From NCBI RefSeq assembly GCF_020520425.1, contig NC_079487.1, forward strand, positions 131,400,385 to 131,464,384: DNA of 64,000 bases, given 5' to 3'. How positions within the stretch are numbered: position 1 is the first letter of the stretch; every line of letters begins with the position of its first letter. Positions 23,438-34,717 of the stretch are shown here, in pieces. The notes beneath the pieces were generated by a model, which worked only from the letters and a program-made list of their open reading frames with translations, did no database searches and was not told the origin of the DNA. Source of the stretch: Spinacia oleracea (lineage: Eukaryota > Streptophyta > Magnoliopsida > Caryophyllales > Amaranthaceae). The translations under genes were made by a program, and so were the position numbers.

Positions 23438-23978
23438 GGCAAATTTGTCAAAAAGGACCTTTTTTAACTCAAATTTTGCGAGAAAGGACCTTTTATTTTT
23501 TTTGTGAAAACACACCTTAAAGTAACTTTTTTTGCGAGGAAGGACCTAAGGGAAGTTTCCGGCATTGACTGAGCTTTTCCGGCCATTGACTTGCACGTGA
23601 GCAGCACGCGTGGCTTACGTTGGCTAAAGACATTGATTTTCCCGAGTCTTGAATTTTCAAACTTGATTTTATTTCGATTTTTTTTTTCAACTTTAGGTTT
23701 TAAAGCTTGAATTTTGGAGGGAAATTGGGTGTGATTAGCAAAATAAAGTCACACGTACAAGTCAATGGCCGAAAAAGATCAGTCAATGCCGGAAATTTAC
23801 TTTTGGTTGTCTTTCGCAAAAAAAAATTACATTAAGGTGTGATTTCACAAAAAAAAAATTATATAAGGTCATTTCTCGCAAAAAAAAATTACATTAAGGT
23901 GTGATTTAGCAAAAAAATTATATAAGGTCCTTTCTCGCAAAATTTGGGTTATAAAAGGTCCTTTTTAACAAATTTACC
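23438..23978. mobile_element. MULE-type MITE, family A copy 2 (541 bp)
   Basis: Ends GGCAAATTTGTCAAAAAGGA and, reversed, GGTAAATTTGTTAAAAAGGA. A 9-bp duplication AACTTTTAA lies at 23429-23437 and 23979-23987. The unoccupied counterpart at 22388-22396 confirms the insertion. The interior shares TTGCACGTGAGCAGCAC and CCTAAGGGAAGTTTCC with copy 1. Non-coding. Confidence 0.9.
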
Positions 23979-23987
23979 AACTTTTAA

Positions 23988-24614
23988 CTAAATTAGACTA
24001 ATGTTAAGTTGAGGTTATTTTACTATCAATCAGTTTATTACAGAGGTAGTTTGGCTGAATCATAACTAGGTATATACATGTTAAGGTTGCGTTTTATACA
24101 TCTGATTTTTATTTATTTAATCTCAACTTATTTTATTTGAACTTATCTGAAATTATTAAAACTCATCTAAATTTATTTTAGTTTACTTTTGGTCAACCCT
24201 TATTTTTCTTGGAATTTATCTTATCTGATCTTATCTGAAGTTATTTGTTCTGAAATAGTCAAAATAAATTAAACAAAAATAGTATTATGCTCTGTTATGT
24301 TCACCTTATTTCAATTTATTTCAAGGAAAATAAGTTCAAATATAAGCTCACACAAAATACGGAGTAAGTCCAAATAAAACGGAACATAAATAGTAAGCCA
24401 CAAGTTACGATGCCTTTCGGAGTTTCGGTATTGCATATCTTATGATACTTTTGTTCTTTTAGGCCTTATTCGACGGTAGCGGTTCTGAGTATCATACAAC
24501 ATTCGGAACCATTAAACAAAATTAAGCACCTTATGTGGATGTTCAGTACAACAGTAATCATGTTGTAACCTTTCTGTTTAATATAAGACATCTATTAAGT
24601 CAAACAGTTTCAAT
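23988..24614. other. Gene-free stretch
   Basis: CTTATTTTATTTGAACTTATCTG-like sequence (about 24110-24260) recalls the ends of the element at 8902 and may be a decayed relative. Nothing else seen. Confidence 0.35.
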
Positions 24615-24616
24615 TA

Positions 24617-24944
24617 CTCCCTCCGTCCCGGAATACTCGACCCGGTTTGACCGACACAGAGTTTAAGGAACTTGAATTGACTTATTTAATTTAATAGGTA
24701 GTAGTTGATAGTGGGGTATTATTCTAATGTAGTTAGTGGGAGGTGGGTTAAGAGGTGGGGTTGGGGGAGAGTAGGGGTTGAATTTTTAATCATTTTTTAT
24801 ATGGAGTAGGGGGTGGGTGGGTTAATAGGGGTGAAGTGAGAAATAATATAATATTGTTAGAATATTTCCATTTTTAGAAACAGGTCAAGTATTAAGGGAC
24901 GACCCGATAAGGAAAACAGGTCAAGTATTCCGGGACGGAGGGAA
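24617..24944. mobile_element. Stowaway-like MITE, copy 1 (328 bp)
   Basis: Terminal inverted repeat CTCCCTCCGTCCCGGAATAC... against ...GTATTCCGGGACGGAGGGA, flanked by TA on both sides, typical of Tc1/mariner-type Stowaway MITEs. Nearly the same sequence occurs at 51539-51865. Confidence 0.9.
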
Positions 24945-24946
24945 TA

Positions 24947-26387
24947 GACAACATGGAAATGACATCATGAGCTAATCACATTGTACACTCATCCAAAAGA
25001 AATATCTTCAAACATAAAACCATGCAAGAAGAAAAATCAACAATGTGTCAACCTTTGAAAAGAAAAAACCTTGTGGGTTCGCTTAATTGGTTGTTAAAAG
25101 TTGAATTGTGTTACAAAACTAACCTGGATTCATTAATCTAGAATGTAAAAATTGATTATATTTAGACAAACGCTATCTCGAATTCTATGGATGTTCGATC
25201 AATTCCAATCAAATTTCTGCATTAAATTAAACATCAATTTTTCATCATTCTACGTAGTACTTGATATAAGCCAATTAAAATAGTATCAACAACTTTTACA
25301 CCAGCTGTATAAACTACTTAAATGATCCAAAACCCTGTCAATTCCTCAACGAAACGAATTACACATGATTTTCTCCTACTTGATTAAATATGGAGTAAAA
25401 CAAGAATTGAAGATAGACGTAGCTCACCAAAATGACAATATTGTCAATGAAAAACTAGCTTTCTAATGTGATTAGTGGCCTAATCTTAGGTCTAGCCAAC
25501 AAAGGGTCATGCCTCCCATTATCCCATCAACCTAAGTTTGGGCAATTAAACTGCATATCCTATATTCTACTTAATTATGTGTACCGTGTGCATACGACAG
25601 GGCAACATTCTAACATGTGGTGAGCACTGAGCACACGTATGATATATCACATGTGACCTGGTTAATCTCTTTAGTACTTTTTATTGTACTTTCATATTTG
25701 CAAAGGAAAATCAAGTTTTTTTTTTTTTTTTTTTTTTTTGGCAATTGCTAATCAATAGAGCAAAGTTTGATGTGAAAGAAGAAGAGCAATCAATACTTAA
25801 AGCACAAGAGATAGAATTGTGGGCTTCCATTAGAATTAAAGAAGGTGTACAAAATGTTACCAGACTACTCGTACAACATATCTACAATAGTCTACCAACA
25901 CTAGTACACCACATCTTTTCAACACCTAAAGGAAAGAGACATTCATGGAATACAATTCAAAGGGGGTCCATAAAATATGTACAAATGACCCCATTTCTTA
26001 CAATAAAGACTAGAAAGAAAAAGAAAAATGAAGAACAAGGCCACATTTGTTCTTTCCTATCAGAAGCCCATAAACCAAATGGCTGCATAAAGCTTGAAGG
26101 GTCAACCATCTTTTTTATTAATCCTAATATTTATAGAGAAACTCCATCTTAATTTATACCAAGATTAAGTTAATAAACTTCATACTAGTTAGGAACTCCG
26201 TACGGATCAATACTTATTTATAAAGATCGACCCGTTACATTTATAAATAAATACCACTCCGTAGAGAATATTCATACTCTAAATGTTTCCGGATGTAAGA
26301 TAGATTTTGTAACTCTGTATATATAGAGGGATTATTTCCGGTAGGCCAGCAGGCAGCTATAGAAAGTAATGCGATTCTCCATTGTAG
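24947..26387. other. Gene-free stretch and 3' flank of the DRM-type gene
   Basis: No gene seen. A 22-base poly-T run at 25718-25739 is followed by an open stretch on + with no recognisable domain. The 3' untranslated region of the minus-strand DRM-type gene should lie just left of 26388. Confidence 0.45.
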
Positions 26388-28379
26388 TCAACGATCCAAG
26401 GCACTTATCATGATCCTGTACCACACAATCATGATCATAATCACTACTATTGCCTTATCTGTCTTCTCAAAAGAAATGCGCAAGCATCATATGGATTATT
26501 AATACTATACCATCTTAACTACGAAATTTCTACTATATTCTTACTAACGTGTTAGAATTATTTAAATCAAAATATATCCCTACTATTATACGGAGTAATC
26601 TTATCATATAAAATGTGTATCAGGCGCATAAAATACTACTCCACATTAAATAAAACATGATCTTAAGTATCACACTATTATAATGTCGATCACTACCTTT
26701 AAACTTTATCAATCAAGCTAGTACACCCACTTTTTACAATTTTGTTGAGTGTACTTAATTATATGTATTCATTTTACCTTAATTAAGGAGCGTGCTCGAT
26801 CAACACCATACTTATTTTGTTAGAATAAGTTCAAATCAAACATTGGAAAAGTTCAATTCATACCAGATAAGAATATAAGATCATGCCATGCCCTTATTTC
26901 AACTTACTTATTACTCGTACTTTATAGGTACGTCATTTAACTCGTTTCCGTGTACTCTGCATAATATTTTATTACAAATTAAACCATGAACTAAAAAACA
27001 TGTCAAATCCTATGATAATTTCGTAAAATATATTTATTAAAACAATAGTTGCTCTTAAAATTAACCCTTTTTTTAATACAAAAATAGTCCGTTATAAAAT
27101 TTATTATTGAACACACACAATTTGAATTTTTATTACCATTTATACTAGCTACTTTGTAAGAAATGAAATATAGTCATGTGGTCATGTTATAATTGTCTTA
27201 TTACACAATTTTATAATATTAACTTTTTATAATTTTTACTCATTAAAATAAAATATATTAAACATTAAAGATATTAATTATTACGGAGTAAAATATTACA
27301 TTAGATATTAAAACGAAAGTAAAAAGAGGGATGCGTACCAATCATAAACGGTAGGAGTCGTCGGTTCGGCACATTCCGACGCTTGAAACGTCGGCTTTTT
27401 CCTGGTAAATGGTCTCTTCGCGTCCGGACTCTTACCCATCGACCCCGCTGTGGTACACATGCAACACAACATGCATATATTATATACTCCATTATAATCA
27501 GATTAAACCATTATTATTCCAAATTCAATATAAATGCTACAAATATATCGAAATATATATATATAAAAAAGTAATATTTTCTTATGATTGAAATATCGAA
27601 CCATGGTTGATTTTTACCTCTCTAACCATTACTTTTACTCTTATATATCAAATCGCGTGCAATTAAAAATTATAAAAAATTAATATTTAGAAAATATATA
27701 TCGATACGAATCTAATCTTACCCCACATGACTAAAATTTACGTACGTACGAATCACACACACAAAAAAAAAAAAAAAAAGTTATAGTGGTAATAGTATAA
27801 ACACAAATTGTGATATATTTACGGACTGGAAAAAGTACGCAAAATCAAGCATTAGAAATGTCAACCAATGAAACAATTCCCAAAAATAAAAAATTATTTT
27901 GCATTAAAGTTTAAACTATAGTATAGTACTCTTTTGTTTAGTAGTTAGAGAGTGTATTTTGAAACAATAAATATCTAATCCGATTTCAACAATAATATAT
28001 CCCCGCAGTAAAATAAAATAAAATAAATTATGGTTAGATCGAAACAATCAGTATCACACTAATAAAATAAAATTACAGTAATGCATAAAATGTAGGAGGA
28101 ATTATTACGTGAAAAAGGAGAGGAGGTCCCACTAGAGGGAGAAGAAGGGGAAGAAGCAGCAGATCCATGATCAACAGTGAGGCTCTTGGTACGTAGGATA
28201 GTGATACTACGAGAAACCGGGACCGTTCGATCATCCCGGTGATTATAATTAGTGTCAACAATGGGATGATCGGCTGATCGGGCGGCTGATAATGATTTAT
28301 ACTTACGGAGTTTACCTATATCCTTTTCCGGTGCCGGTCCGGCTAATGTTTCATCCCATAGCCTGTCTAAGAAACTCAT
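26388..28379 (-). CDS. DRM/auxin-repressed (dormancy-associated) family protein
   Basis: Three exons, 28379-28109, 27447-27339 and 26415-26388, join in phase to 135 codons; the last exon is only 28 nt. Donors GTAATAA and GTACGCA, acceptors ACCACAG and TGTACAG. The N terminus MSFLDRLWDETLAGPAPEKD matches the family's opening (M-x-F-L-x-K-L-W-D-E-T-x-A-G-P), followed by GKLRKYKSLS. The central Ser/Pro/Thr stretch (SSPSSPSSGTSSPFSPG) is typical, and the C terminus PTTPTVYDW + IMISALDR carries the conserved YDW-x-(V/I)-I-S-A-L-D-R ending. These small, disordered proteins accumulate in dormant or growth-arrested tissue and are repressed by auxin in several plants; the biochemical role is unknown. 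It resembles the DRM homologues more than DRM1 itself. Intron 1 is 661 bp, intron 2 is 923 bp. Confidence 0.92.
27590..27830. mobile_element. Decayed Stowaway-like MITE in DRM-gene intron 1
   Basis: ACCATGGTTGA...AAAATATATATCGATACGAATCTAA...ACGTACGAATCAC matches the intact copy at 34465-34717 over its whole interior, but the ends are eroded. Confidence 0.65.
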
Positions 28380-29702
28380 TTTTCTCGATTTATCGCCGAT
28401 TTTTTTTAGAGAAAATTATATCACTAAAAGAAATTAAATCTGTTTTTTTTTTTGTCTTTGTTGAACTTCGTTTTTTTAAGGCGAAGGGGTGGGTTTAGAT
28501 TCAGGAACGAAAATTGGGGTTTTTGTTGTTGAGTTTGCTAATTATGGAGTGAGAAAAGTGTTGAAATGTAGAGTGAGAAAGGGGTTTTATAGAAGGAGAA
28601 AGAAAGGGGGAGAAGTGGATAAGATTTTGTTGGATAAAGAGGCTCCGTTTTGTAAGGAATTTTTTAGGGTGAAGACTGAAGAGCCATCAAATTGTTTAGT
28701 AGGTATGATGTGGATTGGATCAAGGAATTCAATTTATTTTCTGTTTTATTCTAAATATATGAATTTTAACATCTAGATAGGTGTAACTAGTTTAATATGA
28801 CAACTTAGATACGGAGTAATTCTATATATGGAGTATTATATTCGAAGATATTATTGATTTGACTGTTGTCCTTTTGACTGGTCTAGTGGAGCGTGATAAT
28901 TTGTGTTTTTTAAAATTTTTACGTGAGGTGTTAAAGAGTGGAGTATCATTTACACTTAACTAGACTAGTCAAAAGTTATTTCTTGAGCAAATTATTTAAG
29001 TTTTTCAATTAGTTCAATTTTAATTTTTGAAGGGAATTTGTTTACTTTAAAGAGTTACTCCATTCATCTCCACGCTATTGATTTAGACTTCATTATAGAA
29101 ATATAATCAAATAAAAAATGTAAAAATAAAAAATAGTGTTAAAACAAATTTGGACAATTGGAAGATCGTAACAGAAACATTGTTTTCCATGCATTTAAAA
29201 TGGAGAATGACAGAATGACGGTTGAAATTAACAAACTTTATTTATTGATCACGATTTCATTATGGTAACCAAAATTGCACGGAAATGAGTGGGATAAAGC
29301 GAATTGAAACTACTAGATTCATCTTGAATTTCTTTTAGTAACTTAGATAATTAAATTATACAAACATTTACGTATTATGATTAAGTGACGGGAATGAGTA
29401 AACATAAAATCTTATTTAAAGTTGTATACAATGAGTTACCTGATATATGTAAAAATTATCTATCTTTTTATTGATAATTTCACTTTAATGAAAATTATAC
29501 CTTTAAAATCACTAATAATATATTTAATATAAAGATAACCCTATAATCTTTTAAAATGTTTATCTATCAATTTTTTTTCCAAAAATATAAAAATTTATTA
29601 AAACATCTTAAAAGTTACTAAAAGTTGGATAAACTACATCGGATACATGTAAGATGAAAAAGTTGACATAGTCAATCATTTAAGATGAGAGACAAAATTG
29701 TA
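28380..29702. other. Upstream region of the DRM-type gene, otherwise gene-free
   Basis: The leader and promoter of the minus-strand gene should lie at about 28380-28700. On + an open stretch here has Arg/Lys-rich low complexity and no domain. Nothing else recognised. Confidence 0.45.
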
Positions 29703-30138
29703 CTCCCTCCGACCCAAAATACTTCCACTGTTTTAATTTTTTTGTACTATTCACATAATTCACTTTGATCCTATTTTTTTTTCTAGTATATGAAAACCAG
29801 TGTTAGTATTTAATATATTGTTGGCTTCATCTTTATATATATTTTCACAATATTAATATTTTTAACTTTTATATAAGGCGGTTTTACACAAAAGACCGTC
29901 TTGGTGTCATATAAATTAACAATGAAAGCAATTAGTTAAGCAATGGAACCAATTAGTTATCACCAAAAATAATTAGTTAAGTATTGGGATCAATTAGTTA
30001 TACAATGAAACCAATTAGTTAAGCAATCAAAGTGATATTTTTGATAAGACGGTCTAGCACAAAAGTTGCCGAAGATATTGATGGTTAAAATTGTGCGTGT
30101 ACCGTCAAAATGATGCGAATATTCTAGGACGGATGGAG
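29703..30138. mobile_element. Stowaway-like MITE with an internal second repeat (436 bp)
   Basis: Ends CTCCCTCCGACCCAAAATAC and (reverse) CTCCATCCGTCCTAGAATA, flanked by TA. Inside, GCGGTTTTACACAAAAGACC (about 29878) and GACGGTCTAGCACAAAAG (about 30048) are a second inverted pair, suggesting a nested MITE. Confidence 0.65.
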
Positions 30139-30536
30139 TAATATATATTGAGTATCAAATACTTTTGTACAGAGTAATAAAATAAATAAGCTTTGTCTTG
30201 TTTTGTTGGTTTTTTTTTTTTTTTTTTTTTCCATCGATATGAGCTTTGTTAAAGAAAAGAAAAAAGAGATTATAAAAAATAAAAAATAAAAAAAGAGACA
30301 AAACAATCCAGTGTTATTCAGTACTCCGTACTTTGTTAGTGAGTGACAAATAGGAAAAGGGGCATACAGAAAACGATAATGACAAAACGAGCCACTTGTA
30401 AATATTTTAGAAGAAGTCAATAAGACGACAACTACGATTCAATAGGATAAGATCAATTTGTTACTCCGTATTCTTTACTCATTCATCTAGGATCTACCAA
30501 TCATAGATGTCGACATATATATTCTCGACCTCAACG
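30139..30536. other. Gene-free stretch
   Basis: Contains a poly-T run (30211-30230). No gene seen. Confidence 0.5.
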
Positions 30537-30544
30537 CCCTCAAC

Positions 30545-31274
30545 TAGGGATGGCAGCGGGTCCAGGACCCTACCCAGACCCTGTCAGACCCTACTCTAAA
30601 ATTAGGGTATGGATTTTTATTTTTTAGACCATATAGGATAAGGGTAGGGTATGGACATATGCTGTTTTTTTTAGGGTAGGGTAAGGGTATTAATTTTTCA
30701 GATCCGTACCCTACACATACCCTACCCGCGGACCCTTAAGACCCATACCCTACCCATACCCTATATTTAGACCCGCTTAAATTTTGTTATTTTTATATAC
30801 TTCAATTTTTTTGTTGGATCTTGATGATGAAGTAGATGATGATATTGACGATAACTACTACTAAAGTACTGAATGGATACCTATTTATTAACATTAATGT
30901 TGTGTAGTTAAGAATGTGGGATTTTGTAATTTATGAGCTTCGTACTTTAAAATGTATTGTGTTTAAGGAAAGACAAGGATAATTTTTGAAGACTAGCTAT
31001 TTATTTGTTTTAAAATGTCTTATTAATCGTTGTTCTTGTATTATTTTTGCATATTACATATAATTGCATACAAAAAAGAAATAAAAGTTATAGTTTTACG
31101 CAGACCCGCATCAGACCCTAGACCCTACCCATACCCTGTCGGATCCATAGGGTCCGGGTAAGGGTCTTATAATTTTAGACCCTATAGGGTAAGGGTAGGG
31201 TATGGGTATATGTCAAAAAGTTAGGGTCCGGGTATTACTAGACCCTACCCAGACCCTACCCATTGCCATCCCTA
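30545..31274. mobile_element. hAT-type MITE with TAGGGT-like motifs (730 bp)
   Basis: Ends TAGGGATGGCAGCGGGTC and, reversed, TAGGGATGGCAATGGGTAGG. A perfect 8-bp duplication CCCTCAAC (30537-30544 and 31275-31282) identifies the hAT superfamily. Subterminal arms are full of GACCCTACCC and GGGTATGG. There is no transposase frame. Confidence 0.88.
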
Positions 31275-31309
31275 CCCTCAACCCACCAAATGCTTTAAAA
31301 AAAGTGAAC

Positions 31310-31577
31310 AGTGTGCACGTGAGCAGCACTACATGTGGCTTAAGTTGGCTAAAGACAATGATTTTACCAAGTCTTGAAATTTTAAACTTGATTTTTTTTC
31401 GATTTTTTTTTTCAACTTTAGGTTTTAAAGCTTAGAATTTTGGGATTTTGGAGAAAATTTGGGTGTGGTTAGCAAAATAAAGCCACATGTGCTTCTCACG
31501 TGCAAGTCAATGGCCGGAAAAAAATAATACTAAGGTGTGATTTCATAAAAAATAAATATATAAGGTCCTTTTTACTG
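31310..31577. mobile_element. MULE-type MITE, family A copy 3, truncated
   Basis: GCACGTGAGCAGCACTACATG, GGCTAAAGACAATGATTTT and TATATAAGGTCCTTTTTA match the interior and right side of the copy at 23438-23978. The left end is missing. Confidence 0.75.
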
Positions 31578-31793
31578 ATCCAAGGCGAACTCTTAATGCA
31601 TGTTATCGATACACGTTGGTTTGATTTGATTTGATAATTTGTACGAGTAGGTAAACTTTAGTAGTATTCCATCCAAAAGCATTAAAACAATCAAAATTAA
31701 ACCACACACAAATATAAAGGTTGCTGTAATGGCAGATTCTTTGTGTTCTTATTCAATCTTAGCTTATCAGAGAACTTGAGACGCTAAGCACAC

Positions 31794-31824
<31 letters not shown>

Positions 31825-32007
31825 TATCAATTAAGAAGAAGCGTTAATTAAAAATTACATCTCAATAATACTTTACAATATCCTATTCTAAGATACGATG
31901 GAGGTACTGTAAGTATTTCTAAAATAATTTCGTGTAATTCTGGCCCTGAACTGAACCGAACCGAAAAATCATTCAACGTCGTAGACTGTCAAACACATAC
32001 TCCGTAC
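31578..32007. other. Gene-free stretch, 3' flank of the unknown gene copy 1
   Basis: Poly-A run at about 31793-31821. No gene seen. Confidence 0.5.
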
Positions 32008-32601
32008 TTAAAAATTGAAACTATCGAACATTGCAAACTCCTCAACAATCGAAAAATCATCGAAATCATCCGTACTTGAATCATCAACACTAACAAACCT
32101 AACCCCGTTCCTCCATAGAAAATCCTTCACTTTCATTATCCGATGTACCTTCTCTTCATCCTCCTCCTCGGGATCTGTATCCATATCCGTATCCTTTTCT
32201 TCGTCTCCATCTCCCAGTTTGACAATTTCCACGATCATTGCATGAGACTTACGTCCAAGAAGATGCTCACAACTTTCCACAATAACTTGAAAGACACACT
32301 GATAAGCGTAGTTATTGTCCAAATCAAGTTTCCCTAGCCCCTCCGAAATCGCAAGTTGTGTGTCTTTATCTTCGAAATCGATCGTTCTCTCCCACGTGAA
32401 AGTAACGCATCTACTGCCCTCTTTAGGGTTGCGGTGATCAGGATGATAACGTAAGTCTATCGTAAAGTTATCATCAACCGAGCGATCCGGGTCCAAGGTT
32501 GGAGTCGCCGGAGTATGGTCAAGTGCCCAAGATGACACATTGAACCCGGAAATCGACCTTGAAATCAATGGAAGATGATTCATGGCTAGGGCAGTAGTCA
32601 T
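32008..32601 (-). CDS. Unrecognised plant protein, copy 1 (197 aa)
   Basis: Single uninterrupted frame of 197 codons starting MTTALAMNHLPLIS. I do not recognise a domain. Visible parts are a hydrophilic N-terminal half with a PATPTLDPD motif, a central FTWERTIDFEDKDTQLAI segment, an acidic Asp/Glu run near residues 135-150, and a C terminus (KDFLWRNGVRFVS...EEFAMFDSFNF). No signal peptide or membrane segment. A TATA box (TATATAAA, about 32704-32712, minus strand) lies about 100 bases upstream. The paralogue at 42158-42757 is roughly three quarters identical, and all length differences are multiples of three, so both are probably under coding constraint. The two genes diverge from each other across an inverted duplication. 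Function unknown. Confidence 0.75.
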   Translation of the reverse strand: MTTALAMNHLPLISRSISGFNVSSWALDHTPATPTLDPDRSVDDNFTIDLRYHPDHRNPKEGSRCVTFTWERTIDFEDKDTQLAISEGLGKLDLDNNYAYQCVFQVIVESCEHLLGRKSHAMIVEIVKLGDGDEEKDTDMDTDPEEEDEEKVHRIMKVKDFLWRNGVRFVSVDDSSTDDFDDFSIVEEFAMFDSFNF

Positions 32602-32821
32602 CGTAACAAAGTAAACTAGCTAGGTTAGGGTTTGGGGGAGGCTTAAACAAAAGTTGATGGAAGATATTGAAATACTTTGTGGTGTTTTGCATCAAATGTT
32701 TGGATTTATATACAAATAATAACGCATAGTATATTCTAGAGATCGACCGATGTGTTTTCTTGCAACAAAAGAATCCATGTTTTGAAACCTACACGCTTTA
32801 GGAATTACTAATTAGGATTAA

Positions 32822-33761
32822 CGGATATTTCATGAAATGCCCTCGAGTTTTTCCATAATTCACCAAACGCCCATCAAGTTTCAATAATTCATAAAATACC
32901 CCTCACAATTCGTACAAATACCCAACTTACCCTTACTAATAACGGACCGTTAGTCTGCCGTTAGCCAAGTTTTCAATTCACCCAAATGCCCCTATTCTGA
33001 AACTTATTTCACCAAATGCCCCTATTGTGAAACTTATTTCACCAAATGCCCCAAACTTAACTATAGCTATTTTGATGTTTCAGCGACTAGTTTTTGTGTT
33101 TGAAAGGTAGTTGTTGGTCACGGTTGACTATAAAAACCCCTTTGCTGAATGGTTCTTGTAAGTTAGATGTTATTTTGATTTGCTTTGCTAATTTCATAAG
33201 ATTTTTGTCATGAGTTTTCTTTCAAAATCATCATCTACACCCAATGAGTCCACATTTATTAGAGTACCTACCAAACTTCAACCTCCATTCCTACCACAAT
33301 AACAAAATTTGTTAGGTACCCTAATATATGTGGACTCATTGGGTGTGGAAGATGATTTTGAAAGAAAACTCATGACACAAATCTTATGAAATTAGCAAAG
33401 TAAAGTAAAATAACATCTAAAATACAAGAACCATTCAGCAAAGGGGTTTTTATAGCCAACCATGACCAAGAACCACTTTTCAAACACAAAAACTAGCCGC
33501 CGGAACATCAGAATAGCTATATTTAAATTTGGGGCATTTGGTGAAATAAGTTTCCTAATAGGGGCATTTGGTGAAATAAGTTTCAGAATAGGGGTATTTG
33601 GGTGAATTGGAAACTTGGCTAACGGCAGACTAACGGCCCGTTATTAGTAAGGGTATGTTGGGTATTTGTACGAATTGTGAGGGGTATTTTATGAATTATT
33701 GAAACTTGATGGGCGTTTGGTGAATTATGGCAAAACTCGAGGGCATTTCATGAAATTTCCG
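32822..33761. mobile_element. 940-bp foldback (long-TIR MULE-type) element
   Basis: The two halves are inverted copies over about 450 bases each, meeting at a short loop near 33280-33310. Ends CGGATATTTCATGAAATGCC and, reversed, CGGAAATTTCATGAAATGCC. The 9-bp duplication TAGGATTAA lies at 32813-32821 and 33762-33770; the sister arm holds the single empty site at 41934-41942. It lies about 220 bases 5' of the copy-1 start codon. No long reading frame. Confidence 0.9.
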
Positions 33762-33775
33762 TAGGATTAATTATT

Positions 33776-34383
33776 GGAAGATTTTGCAATAGCTACAATA
33801 AAATGGTAGCCACAACAATATATTAGATCTTAACCATTAAAATAAAGTTGACCAATCTAAACCATTGATTATGCTGACTTACAATTTAACTAAAATTAGT
33901 TTTTCAATAAAAATAAATACATTAAAAATACCCCCATTTTCCTACGCCTTACATCCACGTTCCTGAACGGTTTCTAACTCTAAACTCCTCAATTCAAAAT
34001 TCATGTTCATGTTGTGGAATTGACGGTTTGAGATTTCTTGTTCGGGTGGATTCGTTGAGAAAATTTATGAATCTACTGGGTTTCGTTCTTGATGTCCTTC
34101 AAATTTGGATGTTTTTGGTAAAGAATGAAAACAATAAGCAATTATCTGAAATGCAGGTAAAGGATGAGAGCTCGTGAATATCTACAAGAATAAGTAAATA
34201 CCAGAAAAATTAAAACAAAAGTGAACGTGGAAAGATAATGGGTGAGGATTTCTATTTTTTTTGTTTGAAAAAAATTACTTTTTTATTAATAAAAAGTCAT
34301 TATAATCAACGGTTCAGATAAGTCAACAAAGATAAAGGCTGAGATTCATTTTACTATGAATGGTAGCCATTGAAAAGTCTTCC
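33776..34383. mobile_element. MULE-type MITE, family B copy 1 (608 bp)
   Basis: Ends GGAAGATTTTGCAATAGCTAC and, reversed, GGAAGACTTTTCAATGGCTAC. 9-bp duplication TTAATTATT at 33767-33775 and 34384-34392, partly using bases of the foldback's own duplication, so it landed after the foldback or at its edge. Confidence 0.88.
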
Positions 34384-34464
34384 TTAATTATTATGTTTAA
34401 TCTAAAATATTTTAGAAACAACGTATTAATTGTTGAATTCTGCTATATTCTATAAACAGTTATA

Positions 34465-34717
34465 CTTCCTCTGTTCCGAAAAATTCGCACCATGGTTGAC
34501 TTTTACTCTTCTAATCATTAATTTGACTATTACTATCTCAAACCGTGTGCAAATAAAAATTATAAAAAATATATATTTAGAAAATATATATCGATACGAA
34601 TCTAACATGACTCCACATGACTAAAATTTCCTTACGTACGAATCACAAAAAATGGACAAAGTCGTAGTGTGAATAGTGTAAAAAACAAATGGTGCGATAT
34701 TTCCGGAACGGAGGAAG
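34465..34717. mobile_element. Stowaway-like MITE (253 bp)
   Basis: Ends CTTCCTCTGTTCCGAAAAAT and, reversed, CTTCCTCCGTTCCGGAAATA, flanked by TA. The interior matches the decayed copy at 27590-27830. Confidence 0.85.

Noticed and set aside
25745-26152. 135-codon open frame on +
   Set aside because: Starts after a 22-base poly-T run, has low-complexity Lys-rich sequence and no domain or codon structure; likely chance or an old transcript-derived insertion.
28489-28776. 95-codon open frame on + upstream of the DRM-type gene
   Set aside because: Basic low-complexity product in the probable promoter region of the opposite-strand gene; no recognisable domain.
30545-31274. Interstitial telomeric repeat
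   Set aside because: Motifs are GGGTA/GGGTC-type and irregular, with hAT ends and an 8-bp duplication, so it is a transposon.
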